The notes beneath the pieces were generated by a model. That model was not told the DNA's origin. It made no database searches and saw only the letters and a list, made by a program, of their open reading frames with translations. Position numbers and translations under genes: made by a program. Shown here one piece after another: positions 42,144 to 51,794 of a stretch of 64,000 nt of DNA. This DNA comes from Streptomyces sp. TP-A0356 (lineage in GTDB: Bacteria; Actinomycetota; Actinomycetes; Streptomycetales; Streptomycetaceae): the NCBI RefSeq assembly GCF_001417775.1, contig NZ_BBZJ01000033.1, forward strand, positions 21,735 to 85,734, in the 5' to 3' direction. Positions within the stretch are counted from its first letter, which is position 1. Each line of letters opens with the position of its first letter.

Positions 42144-43240
42144 GTGGAAGGGGTCGTTCTCCAGCTGGAGGAGCTGCTGTTCCCGTCGATCGCGGACGTT
42201 GCGGTGCTGTCGGTGAACGTGAACATCGAGATGGTACGCGTCGACGCGCAATGCACCGCAAAGGGCGCCGCATGCCCGGGGTGCGGGGCATGGTCCAGCC
42301 GTGTTCACGGGTCCTACCTGCGGTTTCCCGCTGATGTCCCGAGCGCCGGACGAAGCATCGTGCTTCAGTTACGCGTCCGCCGACTCGCCTGCGAAAACAC
42401 GGCGTGCGCGCGACGCACGTTCGTTGAGCAGATACCCGGCCTGACCCGCAGGCACGGCCAGCGCACCGAGCGACTGCGTGCCATGCTGGCTGCGGTCGGC
42501 CTCGCCCTCGCCGGCCGGGCCGGCGCCCGGCTGGCCCGCGCATTCGGGGTGACCGTCAGCCGCAGCACGGTCCCGCGCCTGATCGACGCCCTTCCTGAGA
42601 CGGTCATGCCCGCGCCGCGGGCTGTCGGGGTCGACGAGTACGCAACCCGCAAAGGCCGCCACTACGGCACCATCCTCGTCGACATCGAAATCCGACGGCC
42701 CGTCGACCTGCTGCCCGACCGGGAAGCATCAACGCTGGCCGCGTGGCTGGCCGAGCGGCCCAGTGTTGAGGTCGTCTGCCGCGACCGCGCCCCGTTCTTC
42801 GCCGAAGGCACCGCCGCCGGGGCACCGCAGGCCGTCCAGGTCGCGGACCGGTGGCACTTGTGGAACAACCTGAGCGAGGCCGCCGAACGAACCGTCGCAC
42901 AACACCGCCGCTGCCTGCGCGTCCTGGTGCCCGAGGCGCCTGAGCCCGAGCCACAACAAGCCGCCGAGGAGGAAGAGTCCGGCTCGCTATGGCCGACCGG
43001 CCACCGTTTCGCCTACCGCACCCGGACGACCCATGCCACCGTCCACGCGCTGTTGGAGGCGGGACACAGCCGCCGCGCGATCCAGCGCCAGCTCCGTATG
43101 ACCAGCCGCACCGTCAAGAAATACGCGGATGCCGCCACGCCCGAAGACCTCTTCACCGGTCAGTGGCAGAACCGATCCTCCGTCCTGGACGAGCAAGACC
43201 TACCTCGACGACCGCTGGAGCGAGGGCTGCGGCCGGGGGC
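42144..43240 (+). pseudogene. ISL3-family transposase, C-terminally truncated
   Basis: About 350 codons are open from GTG 42144: zinc-ribbon ('CPGCGAWSSRVHG'), 'RTFVEQIPGLTRRHGQRTERLRAML', catalytic 'AVGVDEYATRKGRHYGTILVD' and 'RPSVEVVCRDRAPFFAEGTAAGAPQAVQVADRWHLWNNLSEA'. A frameshift near 43190 moves 'KTYLDDRWSEGC' into another frame. The last ~100 residues, with the catalytic Glu, are missing where the NmrA-like gene begins. Inactive. Confidence 0.85.
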
Positions 43241-43260
43241 GCAGGTCGCGGTCGACGAGG

Positions 43261-44157
43261 TTACGAACCCTCCGAACCCTCCGTGAACGCGGTGGCGTGA
43301 TCGGCGGCCCACTGGCGAAACGTTCGCGGCGCCGTCCCGAGGATGTCGGCCACCGCAGTGGTGACGTACGCGGGCTGTCCGATCGCCGCGCTCCACGCGG
43401 CGAGCAGCATGTCGACGACCGAGCTGGGTGCCGTACCCTCCGACAGGCTTCGGAACTCGTCCGGAGTCATCTCCTCGAACGCGATCCGGCGCTCCAGGGC
43501 GTCACCGATGAGGTCCACCTGCGCGGCTTGGGTAAGCGATTCGGGGCCCGTAAGGACGAAGTCGCCTCCGGCGTATCCGTCCTGATAGAGCGTCCGCGCC
43601 GCGACGGCTGCGACGTCGCGGTCGTCGACCGGTGCCGTCTCGGCAGCGACGTATGGCCACCGGACGACCTCGCCGGCCCGGATCGCGGGCGCCCACCAGG
43701 CCAGCGAGTTCGACGCGAGCATCCCCGGCCGGATGATCGTCGACTCGAGTCCGGCGGCCGCGATGAGCCGCTCGATGTCGGCGTGCAGCACCGCCATGGG
43801 ATTGGGCTGCTGGAAGAAGGGGTGCGGCGTCTGGTGCGGGGAGGAGAGGAAGACGACCCGCCGCACGTGGGCTGCCAGCCGCTCGACGACTGCCGCGGCG
43901 GTCTGAGGCGGGGCGGTCCAGACGAGGAAGACCGCACCGGCGCCCTTCAATGCCGGGTCGAGCGACTCGGGCACAGTGAGGTCGCCGGTGAAGATCTCGA
44001 CCTTCGCCGGCAGCGTCGCCGCCGCCGCGGAGCGATGGGTGAGGGCGCGGACCGGCACGCCCGCGTCGAGGAGTTGGTCGACGACGACGCGGCCGAGCCG
44101 GCCCGTCGCCCCGGTTACGAGCACGGGAGGAATGTCCATCTGATTCACGCCGCCCAT
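43261..44157 (-). CDS. NmrA/YtfG-like NAD(P)-binding oxidoreductase
   Basis: A 298-residue atypical SDR: cofactor motif 'VLVTGATGRLGRVVVDQLLDAGVPVRALTH', then 'VFLVWTAPPQ', 'RRVVFLSSPHQTPHPF', 'STIIRPGMLASN' and 'GDFVLTGPESLTQAAQVDLIGDALER'. It belongs to the NmrA-like/YtfG group that reduces quinones or binds NADP. ATG 44139 is an alternative start. It is divergent from a TetR gene with a 54-bp AT-rich control region and is the probable TetR target. Intact despite the ISL3 remnant against its 3' end. Confidence 0.88.
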   Translation of the reverse strand: MGGVNQMDIPPVLVTGATGRLGRVVVDQLLDAGVPVRALTHRSAAAATLPAKVEIFTGDLTVPESLDPALKGAGAVFLVWTAPPQTAAAVVERLAAHVRRVVFLSSPHQTPHPFFQQPNPMAVLHADIERLIAAAGLESTIIRPGMLASNSLAWWAPAIRAGEVVRWPYVAAETAPVDDRDVAAVAARTLYQDGYAGGDFVLTGPESLTQAAQVDLIGDALERRIAFEEMTPDEFRSLSEGTAPSSVVDMLLAAWSAAIGQPAYVTTAVADILGTAPRTFRQWAADHATAFTEGSEGS

Positions 44158-44211
44158 GAAAACGTTACTTGGTTAAAAAAGCAACCTGGGCATGAATGTT
44201 ACAGTGGTCAG

Positions 44212-44808
44212 ATGAGCGAGTCGACGGGACTGCGGGCCCGCAAGAAGGAGCGAACGCGCGACGCCATCGGCGACGCGGCCGTCTCGCTGTTCCTGGAGCG
44301 CGGCTTCGACCGCGTCTCGGTCAACGACATCGCCGCGGCGGCCGAGGTCTCCAAGCCGACCCTCTTCCGGTACTTCCCCACCAAGGAAGACCTGGTTCTC
44401 CACCGGTTTGCGGACCACCAGGGCGAGGCGGCACGCGTCGTACGTGACCGCAGGTCCGGCATCAAGCCGGTGACGGCGCTGCACCGGCACTTCCGGGCCG
44501 GCCTCGATCGGCACGACCCCGTCACCGGCCTCAACGATCATCCCGAGGTGGTGGCGTTCCATCGGCTGGTGTTCACCACACCGAGCCTGGCGGGACGGCT
44601 CACGCGGTACCAGCTCGAGGATGAGGAGGCACTGGCGGACGCCCTCGGCGAAGGCATCCAGGCACGCTTGCGAGCCGCCCAGGTACTCGCGGTCCAACGG
44701 GTGCTCGCCCGGACCAACTGGCAGAAGATCGCCGACGGTCGAACCGCCCACGACGTCCACCCCGAGGCCGTAGCTGATGCCGACCAGGCATTCAACCAGC
44801 TGCGGTGA
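44212..44808 (+). CDS. TetR-family transcriptional regulator
   Basis: A 198-residue TetR protein. HTH: 'RKKERTRDAIGDAAVSLFLERGFDRVSVNDIAAAAEVSKPTLFRYFPTKEDLVLHRF'; the rest is the ligand domain. It is divergent from the NmrA-like gene; the 54-bp gap contains GGTTAAAAAAGCAACC, an imperfect palindrome that may be its operator. Probably represses the divergent gene and itself. Confidence 0.92.
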   Translation: MSESTGLRARKKERTRDAIGDAAVSLFLERGFDRVSVNDIAAAAEVSKPTLFRYFPTKEDLVLHRFADHQGEAARVVRDRRSGIKPVTALHRHFRAGLDRHDPVTGLNDHPEVVAFHRLVFTTPSLAGRLTRYQLEDEEALADALGEGIQARLRAAQVLAVQRVLARTNWQKIADGRTAHDVHPEAVADADQAFNQLR

Positions 44809-45059
44809 CAGGCGACGCTCCCGGTCGAAGAAGGCTCCGCGGCCCGGTACACGCGTTGCCACGGGCCCGGTCAGGCCGCTTCCGCGGACGTTGGCGGCGA
44901 CAGCCTCGTTGGAGACAGATCGCCGGCATGTCCGATCCGGTAGTCACGGAAGGTGACGAAGGCGCGGCCAGATAGCTCGCCGTCAGGTGCGCGCCGCTGA
45001 GGAATCTGAACTGGCCATTGACATCGAGATTCCTCCGGCGGACCCGCGTCGTCGTTCGT

Positions 45060-45152
45060 GCAGGCAGCGAGGTAGTCCGCCCAGCCGTCCTGGGCGAACC
45101 GAGCCCACCTGTGGGCGCTGGTAGCGCTGACGCCGAAGAGGTCACTGATCAC
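45060..45152 (-). pseudogene. Tyrosine-recombinase C-terminal fragment
   Basis: The minus strand reads 'ISDLFGVSATSAHRWARFAQDGWADYLAAC', matching the conserved tail found in a group of Streptomyces phage-integrase-like proteins. The catalytic domain is absent. It hints at a former integrated element here. Confidence 0.45.
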
Positions 45153-45289
45153 GATGGAGGAAGGTCGGCCACGGCTTCGAACATGTCATGGCCTTCGGCT
45201 GTCTGATCTGGCATCGTGCGCACCGGTCTGACGCGGGTGAACCGCTTCTTCAGTCCCGGTGAAGTGTTGTGGCAGATGCAATTCATCCT

Positions 45290-45815
45290 GTTTTTGTACT
45301 TCCGCCACGACCGCACCGGCCGATACGGCTCGTCCAGCCGCTTGAAGCACAGCCCCTCCAACCCGGCCGCCGTCCACGCCACCCACCCTCTCGCCACAGC
45401 CGGGTCGGTGGTCGACGGACACACCGTCAGCGGCGCCTCCAGCCCCTGGTCCGCGAACAGCTCCTCCAGCGCTGCACGCCGCCGCTCATACGACCAGCCG
45501 GTCAGGTCCGCGCCCGCATGGACCAGGTCGAAGACCAGGTAGTGCGCCGGCCACTGGCGCGCCGCCTCGGCCGCACCGGCCCCACGCCGGACGAGCCGCT
45601 GCTGAAGCCGCTCGAACGCCAACCGGTCCCGCTCCCACACCACCACTTCACCATCCAGCCGGGTGTCCGCCGGCAGTTGCGCGAGGGCCGCCGCCCGGAT
45701 CTCAGGGGACGACGCCGTCATGTTCGTCCCCTGCCGGGAGCGCAAGAGCACCCGCCCGCCCGCGTACACGGCGAGCTGGGCGCGGTAGCCGTCCTTCTCC
45801 AGACTTTGACGTGTC
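45290..45815 (-). pseudogene. ATP-dependent DNA ligase fragment
   Basis: The minus strand encodes 'DGYRAQLAVYAGGRVLLRSRQGTNMTASSPEIRAAALAQLPADTRLDGEVVVWERDRLAFERLQQRL' through 'LEGLCFKRLDEPYRPVRSWRKYKN', the nucleotidyltransferase core of an ATP-dependent ligase (LigC/LigD type). The N-terminus is replaced just at motif I: 'EKDGYR' instead of 'KxDGYR', so the adenylated Lys is displaced. The OB domain is missing. No gene is seen from 45816 to 46034. Confidence 0.75.
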
Positions 45816-46034
45816 TCATGAGACATGTGGTGGCCGTCGCTGACTCGCCTTGCATATGGACCGGCCCACAAGGAGGATCGGACCGGATTTTGGCGGTAAC
45901 GAGCTGAGGGCTGCGCGGTGCAGGCGTCCGTGCGTTCGTCCAACGGTGGTTTCGCCGGAAGGGACCGCGCGGGTGCCGTACCGTCCCGTGAAGCCGTGGC
46001 CAGTTGTTAGTGCTGGTGCTCTCGCGTTTGGCCG

Positions 46035-47153
46035 TCAGGATGGCTGGACTTCGTCGAAGAGGGCGAGGGCTTCGGCGGGCTCCGGGCTCACGAGGCGTTC
46101 CAGGCCGGCCATCGTGATCTTCGCCCACCTGCCGGCCCGTGCCCACATCTGTTCCTCGAAGGCGCGGACGGCCTCGTCCAGATCTCCAGGGCCCGTGGCG
46201 ATGGACTCGGCGAGTTCGGCGCCTTCCAGCATCGCGAGGTTCGCGCCCGCCCCCAATGGGGGCATCAGATGGGCGGCGTCGCCCAGTAGCGTCACCCCGA
46301 AAACGTGGGTCCAGGTGTGGGACACGGGCAGGACGTAGAGAGGGCGGTGGACGAAAGCGGTGCCGTGGCGGAGGAGGTCGAGGACGGGAGCGGCCCAGCC
46401 GTCGAACAGAGCCAGCAGGCTCGATCGCACGGCCTCGGCGTCGGCCAGGTCCAGGTTCGTGTGCCAGTCCAGCGGCGCGCGGAACTGTGCGTACACCTTG
46501 ACGTGGCCGCCGCTGTTGCGCTGGGCGACGAGGGCTCGGTTCACGCCGTACACAGCCACGGAACCGTCGCCGATCAGCCGGGCGAGGTCAGGGTGGCGGG
46601 TGTCGACGTCGTCGAGGGAGGTCTCGACCAGGGTGACGCCGGTGTAGTGCGGCGTCACCGAGGAGACTGCCGGGCGGATCCGGGACCAGGCGCCGTCCGC
46701 GCCGACCACGAGGTCGAACGTCTCCTGCCGCCCGTCCGCGAAATGGACCAGTACGCCATCCCGGGTCCCCGGCACCACCTGCGTCACGCCCCGACCCCAC
46801 TGGACGTCGAGAGGGCCGAGCAGCAGGTCACGAAGTTGCCCGCGGTCGATCTCGGGATTGGCCCGGTCATCCGGACGGGGTCGCCAGTCGCGCAGGACGG
46901 TCCCGTCCGCGTCCAGGATGCGCATGGCCTGCCCCTCGGAGCGAGACAGCGCCTGGAACTCCGCCAGCAGCCCCGCCTTGTCCAGCGCGAGCTGGCCCAG
47001 CCCTTCGTGCAGGTCCAGCGTGCCGCCCGGGGGGCGGGCGTCGGGGGCGAGATCGCGTTCGAGGACGGCGACGGGGTGGCCATGGCGGTGCAGGACACGG
47101 GCGAAGGTAAGGCCGGCAGGGCCGCTCCCGACCACGGCGATACGATGTCTCAT
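46035..47153 (-). CDS. FAD-dependent monooxygenase (TetX/PHBH-like)
   Basis: A 372-residue group A flavin monooxygenase. It has the dinucleotide motif 'IAVVGSGPAGLTFARVLHRHGHPVAVLERD', the 'DLVVGADGAWSRIR' DG fingerprint and 'GVTLLGDAAHLMPPLGAGANLAMLEGAELAESI' (GD motif). The overall order and the 'RPPGGTLDLHEGLGQ' segment resemble TetX-type enzymes, which hydroxylate tetracyclines, but many relatives have other substrates. It is divergent from a TetR gene that very likely controls it in response to the substrate. Confidence 0.9.
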   Translation of the reverse strand: MRHRIAVVGSGPAGLTFARVLHRHGHPVAVLERDLAPDARPPGGTLDLHEGLGQLALDKAGLLAEFQALSRSEGQAMRILDADGTVLRDWRPRPDDRANPEIDRGQLRDLLLGPLDVQWGRGVTQVVPGTRDGVLVHFADGRQETFDLVVGADGAWSRIRPAVSSVTPHYTGVTLVETSLDDVDTRHPDLARLIGDGSVAVYGVNRALVAQRNSGGHVKVYAQFRAPLDWHTNLDLADAEAVRSSLLALFDGWAAPVLDLLRHGTAFVHRPLYVLPVSHTWTHVFGVTLLGDAAHLMPPLGAGANLAMLEGAELAESIATGPGDLDEAVRAFEEQMWARAGRWAKITMAGLERLVSPEPAEALALFDEVQPS

Positions 47154-47174
47154 ATCGATACACTGTATTTCCCC

Positions 47175-47206
47175 ATTACGCTGCATCGCAATTACGCTGC
47201 ATCGCA
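47175..47206. promoter_or_regulatory. Perfect tandem 16-bp repeat in a divergent promoter
   Basis: ATTACGCTGCATCGCA occurs twice head to tail (47175-47190 and 47191-47206) in the 69-bp gap between the FAD-monooxygenase gene and the TetR gene. An additional short palindrome TATCGATA lies at 47154-47161. The tandem repeat is the best operator candidate for the TetR protein. Confidence 0.6.
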
Positions 47207-47222
47207 ACAGAACGGTGTGACC

Positions 47223-47915
47223 ATGACTGTGTGGGACCGGCCGGAGCCGCCGACTCGTCCCGTGCCGCTCGACCGCGAGCGGATCGTCGCCGCCGCCATC
47301 GCGCTGGCCGACGAGGGCGGGCTGGAGGCGGTGTCGTTGCGCAAGGTCGCCGCCCGGCTGAACGCCGGCCCGATGCGGCTGTACGGATACATCTCCACCA
47401 AGCAGGAGCTGCTCGACCTCATGGTCGACGAGGTCCAGGCCGAGATTCTCCCCGAGGAGCAGCCCGGTGACTGGCGGGAGGCGCTGCGTATCCTCGCCCA
47501 CCGCACCAGGCAGGCCGCCCTCCGTCACGAATGGCTGGCCGACCTGCTCGGCGGCCGCCCGGCCCTGGGCCCGAACGGCCTCGCCGTGACCGAGGCCAAG
47601 CTGGCCGCCCTCGACGGCCTCGCCGACATCGACACCGTCATGCGCGCCGTGGAGACTGTCAGCGCCTACTTCACCGGCGCGATCAGGCGCGAGATCGCGA
47701 ACCTGCGGGCCGAGCGCGCCACGGGACTGTCCAAGCGCGACTGGCAGCGCGCCTCCGGCCCGCATGTGACGAGAATGCTGGCCACGGGCCGCTTCCCGGC
47801 GCTGGCCAAGGCCGTGTACGACGGCACGGACGTGGACGCCGAGGCATCCTTCGCGACCGGCCTGGACTGGGTCCTCGATGCCGTGGCCGCCAAACTCACC
47901 CGGCCGCCGGCGTGA
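47223..47915 (+). CDS. TetR-family regulator with TetR_C-type ligand domain
   Basis: A 230-residue protein: HTH 'LDRERIVAAAIALADEGGLEAVSLRKVAARLNAGPMRLYGYISTKQELLDLMVDEVQAEI', then a ligand domain of the TetR_C (tetracycline-repressor) type. It is divergent from the TetX-like monooxygenase. The pairing suggests a xenobiotic-inducible module. From 47916 to 48209 no convincing gene is seen. Confidence 0.92.
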   Translation: MTVWDRPEPPTRPVPLDRERIVAAAIALADEGGLEAVSLRKVAARLNAGPMRLYGYISTKQELLDLMVDEVQAEILPEEQPGDWREALRILAHRTRQAALRHEWLADLLGGRPALGPNGLAVTEAKLAALDGLADIDTVMRAVETVSAYFTGAIRREIANLRAERATGLSKRDWQRASGPHVTRMLATGRFPALAKAVYDGTDVDAEASFATGLDWVLDAVAAKLTRPPA

Positions 47916-48209
47916 CGCTCAGCCCCTGCCGAATGCGAGCGAGGTCGGGGTCGGTGCCCACGGGCCGTGCGGGCTTGCGCCGCCACCACTTCATCACGCT
48001 GGTGCCGGCGCCGGAAGCGTCCGCTTCTTGAGCCGGGTCGTGGAGGGGCCGCAAGCCGGTGCCTTTAGAGGTCGGGGTCGGTCCGGTCACCGTTGTAAGT
48101 CGCCACGTGCGCAGCGGGATCTCGTCGCCCGGCGTCGGCCCCCGTTCCGCACAGGTGCTGGTCCGGCGCTTGCGACGGGCTACGGGCCGAGTGCCGGCCG
48201 GGGTGCGGT

Positions 48210-49133
48210 TCACTTCGAGGCTGCGGCGGTGCGCCAGCGGCCGGGTGGGATGCCGTGGTGGCGTTTGAAGGCGGCGGCGAAGGAGAACTCGGACGCGTAT
48301 CCCAGGGAGCGCGCGACCGCGGCCAGGCCGGCGTCGCCGTCGCGCAACTGCTCGCGCGCCAGGGCCATTCGCCAGTCGCTGACGTAGGTCAGCGGGGCCA
48401 CGCCGAGCAGCGTGGTGAACCGGCGCGCGAACGTCGCACGCGACACCGACGCTTCGTCGGCCAAGTCGGCGACCGTCCAGGCGCGGTCCGGGCTCGCGTG
48501 GACGGCGCGCAGCGCGGCCCCGACCGCCGGGTCGTCCATTGCGCGGAACCAGGCGGGCGCGGCCGTCACATCGGCGGCGAGCTGTTCCCGCAACGCCTGC
48601 ACCAGGATCACGTCGAGCAGGCTGTCCAGCAGGGCCTGCTGCCCCGGAGCTTCGCGGGGCAGCTCGCCGGCGAACAGGTCGAGGCTCGCGCGTAGGCTCG
48701 ACCCGGCGCGCGAGCGAACCACGGTCAGGTCCGGCAGCCCGGCGAGCAGCCCCGCGCACAGATCCCCCTCGAACGTGTACGCCCCGCAGAAGAACGTGGT
48801 CGGATCGCCGGCCGCGCTGCCGAAGACCATCCGCCGCGCGCCGCCCGGCGGGCCGGAGGAGGGATGGCCGACGAACGGGATCACGTCGGCGCCCGGCGCA
48901 TGAGCCATGAACTGCTCGGACGGCCCGCGGACCAGGATGATGTCGCCGGGCAGCACGCGGCGGGACCGGCTGGCGTCGTCGGTCCACACGAACGCCTCGC
49001 CGCCGAGGATGCCGTGGATCGCCAGTTTGGCGCCAGCCGGGAAGCGCACCCCCCACTCGCCGCGAGCCGTCGAGTGCGAGAACGCGGCGCCGCGCGCACG
49101 TGAGCGCTGCAGTAGATCGGTCAGTACGTCCAT
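48210..49133 (-). CDS. AraC-family transcriptional regulator (cupin_6 type)
   Basis: A 307-residue protein with an N-terminal cupin-like sensor ('MDVLTDLLQRSRARGAAFSHSTARGEWGVRFPAGAKLAIHGILGGEAFVW', 'VLPGDIILVRG') and a C-terminal AraC domain ('TVADLADEASVSRATFARRFTTLLGVAPLTYVSDWRMALAREQLRDGDAGLAAVARSLGYASEFSFAAAFKRHHGIPPGRWR'). It is divergent from the quinone-oxidoreductase gene, the usual arrangement for this family and its target. Confidence 0.93.
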   Translation of the reverse strand: MDVLTDLLQRSRARGAAFSHSTARGEWGVRFPAGAKLAIHGILGGEAFVWTDDASRSRRVLPGDIILVRGPSEQFMAHAPGADVIPFVGHPSSGPPGGARRMVFGSAAGDPTTFFCGAYTFEGDLCAGLLAGLPDLTVVRSRAGSSLRASLDLFAGELPREAPGQQALLDSLLDVILVQALREQLAADVTAAPAWFRAMDDPAVGAALRAVHASPDRAWTVADLADEASVSRATFARRFTTLLGVAPLTYVSDWRMALAREQLRDGDAGLAAVARSLGYASEFSFAAAFKRHHGIPPGRWRTAAASK

Positions 49134-49241
49134 GCCCTGAGACGCTCGCATATTTCTTCGCGCGAATCCAGCATGGATCAGACCTCTGCGGGCTGGTCTT
49201 CTACTGGGGAAGGACAAGAGGCATTCGAAGGGAGGGGCGAC

Positions 49242-50162
49242 ATGCCCCAGGCTGTGCAGTTCGACGAGTACGGCGACATCGACGTGCTGGAGGTCCGGGA
49301 CGTGCCCCGGCCGCAGCCCGCTGCCGACGAGGTGCTGGTGCGCGTGCGGGCCGCCGGGATCAACCCCGGCGAGAACGCGATCCGGTCCGGCGCTCTGCAT
49401 GACCGATGGCCCGCGACGTTCCCGTCCGGTCAGGGCAGCGACCTCGCCGGCGTGGTGGAGGAGACCGGCTCCGCGGTGCACAACTGGTCGGTCGGTGACG
49501 AAGTGATCGGCTGGGTGGACACCCGCGCCAGTCACGCCGAGCTGGTCGCCGTCCCGTCCGGCAACCTCGTGCCGCGCGATCCCGCCGTGCCGTGGCAGGT
49601 CGGCGGCTCGCTGTTCGTCGCCGGAACCACGGCGTACTCGAACGTACGCGCCGTCGGGGCCGGTGCGGGCGACACGGTCGTCGTCTCCGGCGCCGCCGGC
49701 GGGGTGGGCTCGCTGACGGTGCAGTTGCTGCGCCGCTCCGGGGCCACCGTCATCGGGCTGGCCAGCGAGACCCACCACGCCTGGCTGCGCGAGCGCGGCG
49801 TGATCCCGGTGACCTACGGCGACGGCGTGCTCGAAGGGATCCGTACGGCCGCGCCCGATGGTGTCGACGCGTTCGTCGACACCTTCGGCGACGGGTACGT
49901 CGACCTGGCCCTCGAACTCGGCGTCGCCAAAGACAGGATCAACACGATCATCGACTTCGCCGGTGCGTCCCGGACCGGCGTCAAGAGCGAGGGCATGAGC
50001 GGCTCCGCGAACGCCGTTGTGCTGGCCGAGCTCGTCAAGCTGGTCACGACCGGCGACCTTGAAGTCCCGATCGCCGGCAGCTACCCGCTCTCCGAGGTCC
50101 ACGCCGCATACCGCGATCTGATGCGCCGGCACACACGCGGCAAGATCGTGCTCGTGCCGTAG
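49242..50162 (+). CDS. NADP-dependent quinone oxidoreductase-like MDR protein
   Basis: A 306-residue medium-chain reductase without zinc ligands. 'MPQAVQFDEYGDIDVLEVRDVPRPQPAADEVLVRVRAAGINPGE' is the standard N-terminus, followed by 'FPSGQGSDLAGVVEETG' and the NADP site 'VVVSGAAGGVGSLTVQLLRRSGATVIGLAS'. The ATG at 49242 follows a GGGAGGGG site; an upstream ATG at 49173 is less likely. Probably reduces quinones or enones and is controlled by the divergent AraC gene. Confidence 0.9.
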   Translation: MPQAVQFDEYGDIDVLEVRDVPRPQPAADEVLVRVRAAGINPGENAIRSGALHDRWPATFPSGQGSDLAGVVEETGSAVHNWSVGDEVIGWVDTRASHAELVAVPSGNLVPRDPAVPWQVGGSLFVAGTTAYSNVRAVGAGAGDTVVVSGAAGGVGSLTVQLLRRSGATVIGLASETHHAWLRERGVIPVTYGDGVLEGIRTAAPDGVDAFVDTFGDGYVDLALELGVAKDRINTIIDFAGASRTGVKSEGMSGSANAVVLAELVKLVTTGDLEVPIAGSYPLSEVHAAYRDLMRRHTRGKIVLVP

Positions 50163-50303
50163 AGCACCATTCCTGAGCAACAGCCCGCGCCGACCGGCGG
50201 ACGACACCGCCGGTCGGCACGGCACTCCGTATGGCCACGCGATGCCGCCGAGACTGTGCGCAGGCTCTAGCGCGAGGTACTGACGACACAGGGGGCACCT
50301 CTC

Positions 50304-50513
50304 CTGCGCAGGATAAGGACTCTGCTCACCGCAACCACCGCCGTCGGGCTTCTCACCGCCGGCCTCGCCCTGGGGGCGCCCGCGGCGTACGCGAGCGGCC
50401 CGGGCAGCTGCGCCGCCGGCGACGGATCCACGGGCAAAGGCGGCGACGGCTGCCTGCACTACCACCCGGACCAGGTGGGTGGTTACTACGGTTACCCCTA
50501 CAAGGTCAACTGA
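50304..50513 (+). CDS. Small secreted protein with a probable CTG start
   Basis: No ATG or GTG is available, but from CTG 50304 the frame encodes 69 residues with a clear Sec signal peptide ('RRIRTLLTATTAVGLLTAGLALGAPAAYA', cleavage after AYA). The short mature part holds two Cys and a Tyr/Gly tail ('SGPGSCAAGDGSTGKGGDGCLHYHPDQVGGYYGYPYKVN'). An AGGGGG site lies 8 nt before the CTG. Either a rare CTG start is used or the original start was mutated. Function unknown. Confidence 0.55.
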   Translation: MRRIRTLLTATTAVGLLTAGLALGAPAAYASGPGSCAAGDGSTGKGGDGCLHYHPDQVGGYYGYPYKVN

Positions 50514-50732
50514 CCGGCCGGCACGGCCCGCACACCACATCCGTGGACGCAACCGCAGGCGGCCCCGGCGAGAGACTCGCGCGTTGCTCGCTGAGACTCC
50601 CCACTTCGTTGAACGCTGGAGCGAGTGGGGCGACGAGTACCCCTGGTCGTTTTGAGGGCTCTGTCCGCAGTTCCGTGAATTTCCAGGTCAGCGGCGAGAA
50701 CGAGACATCGTTTCGGCAGGGTGTTTCCTGCC

Positions 50733-51780
50733 GTGGCGAGTAGGACGGTCGAGGATGTGCTGATCCTCCCGGGATCGATGTGCGAGTGGAGCGCGTCAGC
50801 GACACCTCCGGCGCCCTACTGGTGGAGGCGGTGTCCACCGCTTGTCCGGGCCGGTGCTCGGACTGCCGGAAGCGGGCGATACACGTGCACAGCACCTACC
50901 AAAGCAGCCTGGACGAAAGGCCGTTGGGATCCCGTCGGCATCGGGCTGACGGGCTGGCTGCGGTCGATCGCGGTGGAGCTGGGCGGCCGTCCGGCCGCGC
51001 GGCTGCGCCGACGCCTGAGGCTGACCGTGGGCCGGACCCGGTTGCTGAGGCTGAAGGCCCCGACGGTGCCGGACCGGGCTCCACGAGTGCTGGGGGCGGA
51101 CGAGTTCGCCTTCCGCAAGGGCTGCACCTACGGCACCGTGCTGGTCGACGTCGAGGCTGGCCGCGTCGTGGGCGTACTGCCCGACCGCACCTCGAAGACG
51201 TTCGCGGCCTGGCCGGCCGAGCATCCCGGAGCCGAGATCATCTGCCGGGACCGGGCCACCGCCCACACCAAGGCCGCCAGGGAAGCCGCCCCTCACCCCC
51301 TGGAAGTGGCCGACCGCTGGCACCGGGCAGCCGCCAGGTCGTCCGCAAACACCTCCCCGCCCTCCGCGCAGGCACCGCCGAATCGGTCCGGGCCGACGTC
51401 CCGAGCCCCCGTAAGATCACCTCCTGGATCATGAGGCCCCGTGAGACGCGAACCGAGAGCCAGGACGAGCGGCTGCTTCAGGTTCGGCTCGCTTGCCCGG
51501 ACATCGCCCGGGCCTGCGACCTGGCCCGGGCCTTCGCCGATCTGGTCCGTCACCAGCGGGGATACCTGCTGCTGGACAGGATCCGGCAGGCCGAGCAGGA
51601 CGCGCCGAAGCCGATGCAGGGCTTCGCCGGCTTCCTTCGCCAGGACCTCGACGCCGTCACCGCCGGCCTTACTCTCCGCGGAGTTCCAGTGTCGTTGAGG
51701 GTCACGTAAACCGGGTGAAAACTCTCAAGAGGCCATGTAAGGTCGGGCTTCGTTCGAACTCCTCCGGACCCGCATCCTCA
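50733..51780 (+). pseudogene. ISL3-family transposase, multiply frameshifted
   Basis: Several frames together encode an ISL3 transposase: 'CPGRCSDCRKRAIHVHSTYQ' (zinc ribbon), 'RVLGADEFAFRKGCTYGTVLVDVEAGRVVGVLPDRTSKTFAAW', 'AEIICRDRATAHTKAAREAAPHPLEVADRWH', 'VRKHLPALR', 'DIARACDLARAFADLVRHQRG' and 'VVEGHVNRVKTLKRPCKVG'. At least three frameshifts separate these pieces, and the middle is shortened. It is a separate copy from the one at 42.1 kb and is less similar to it than expected for a recent duplicate. Confidence 0.85.
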
Positions 51781-51794
51781 CCCAGCCATGCCCT

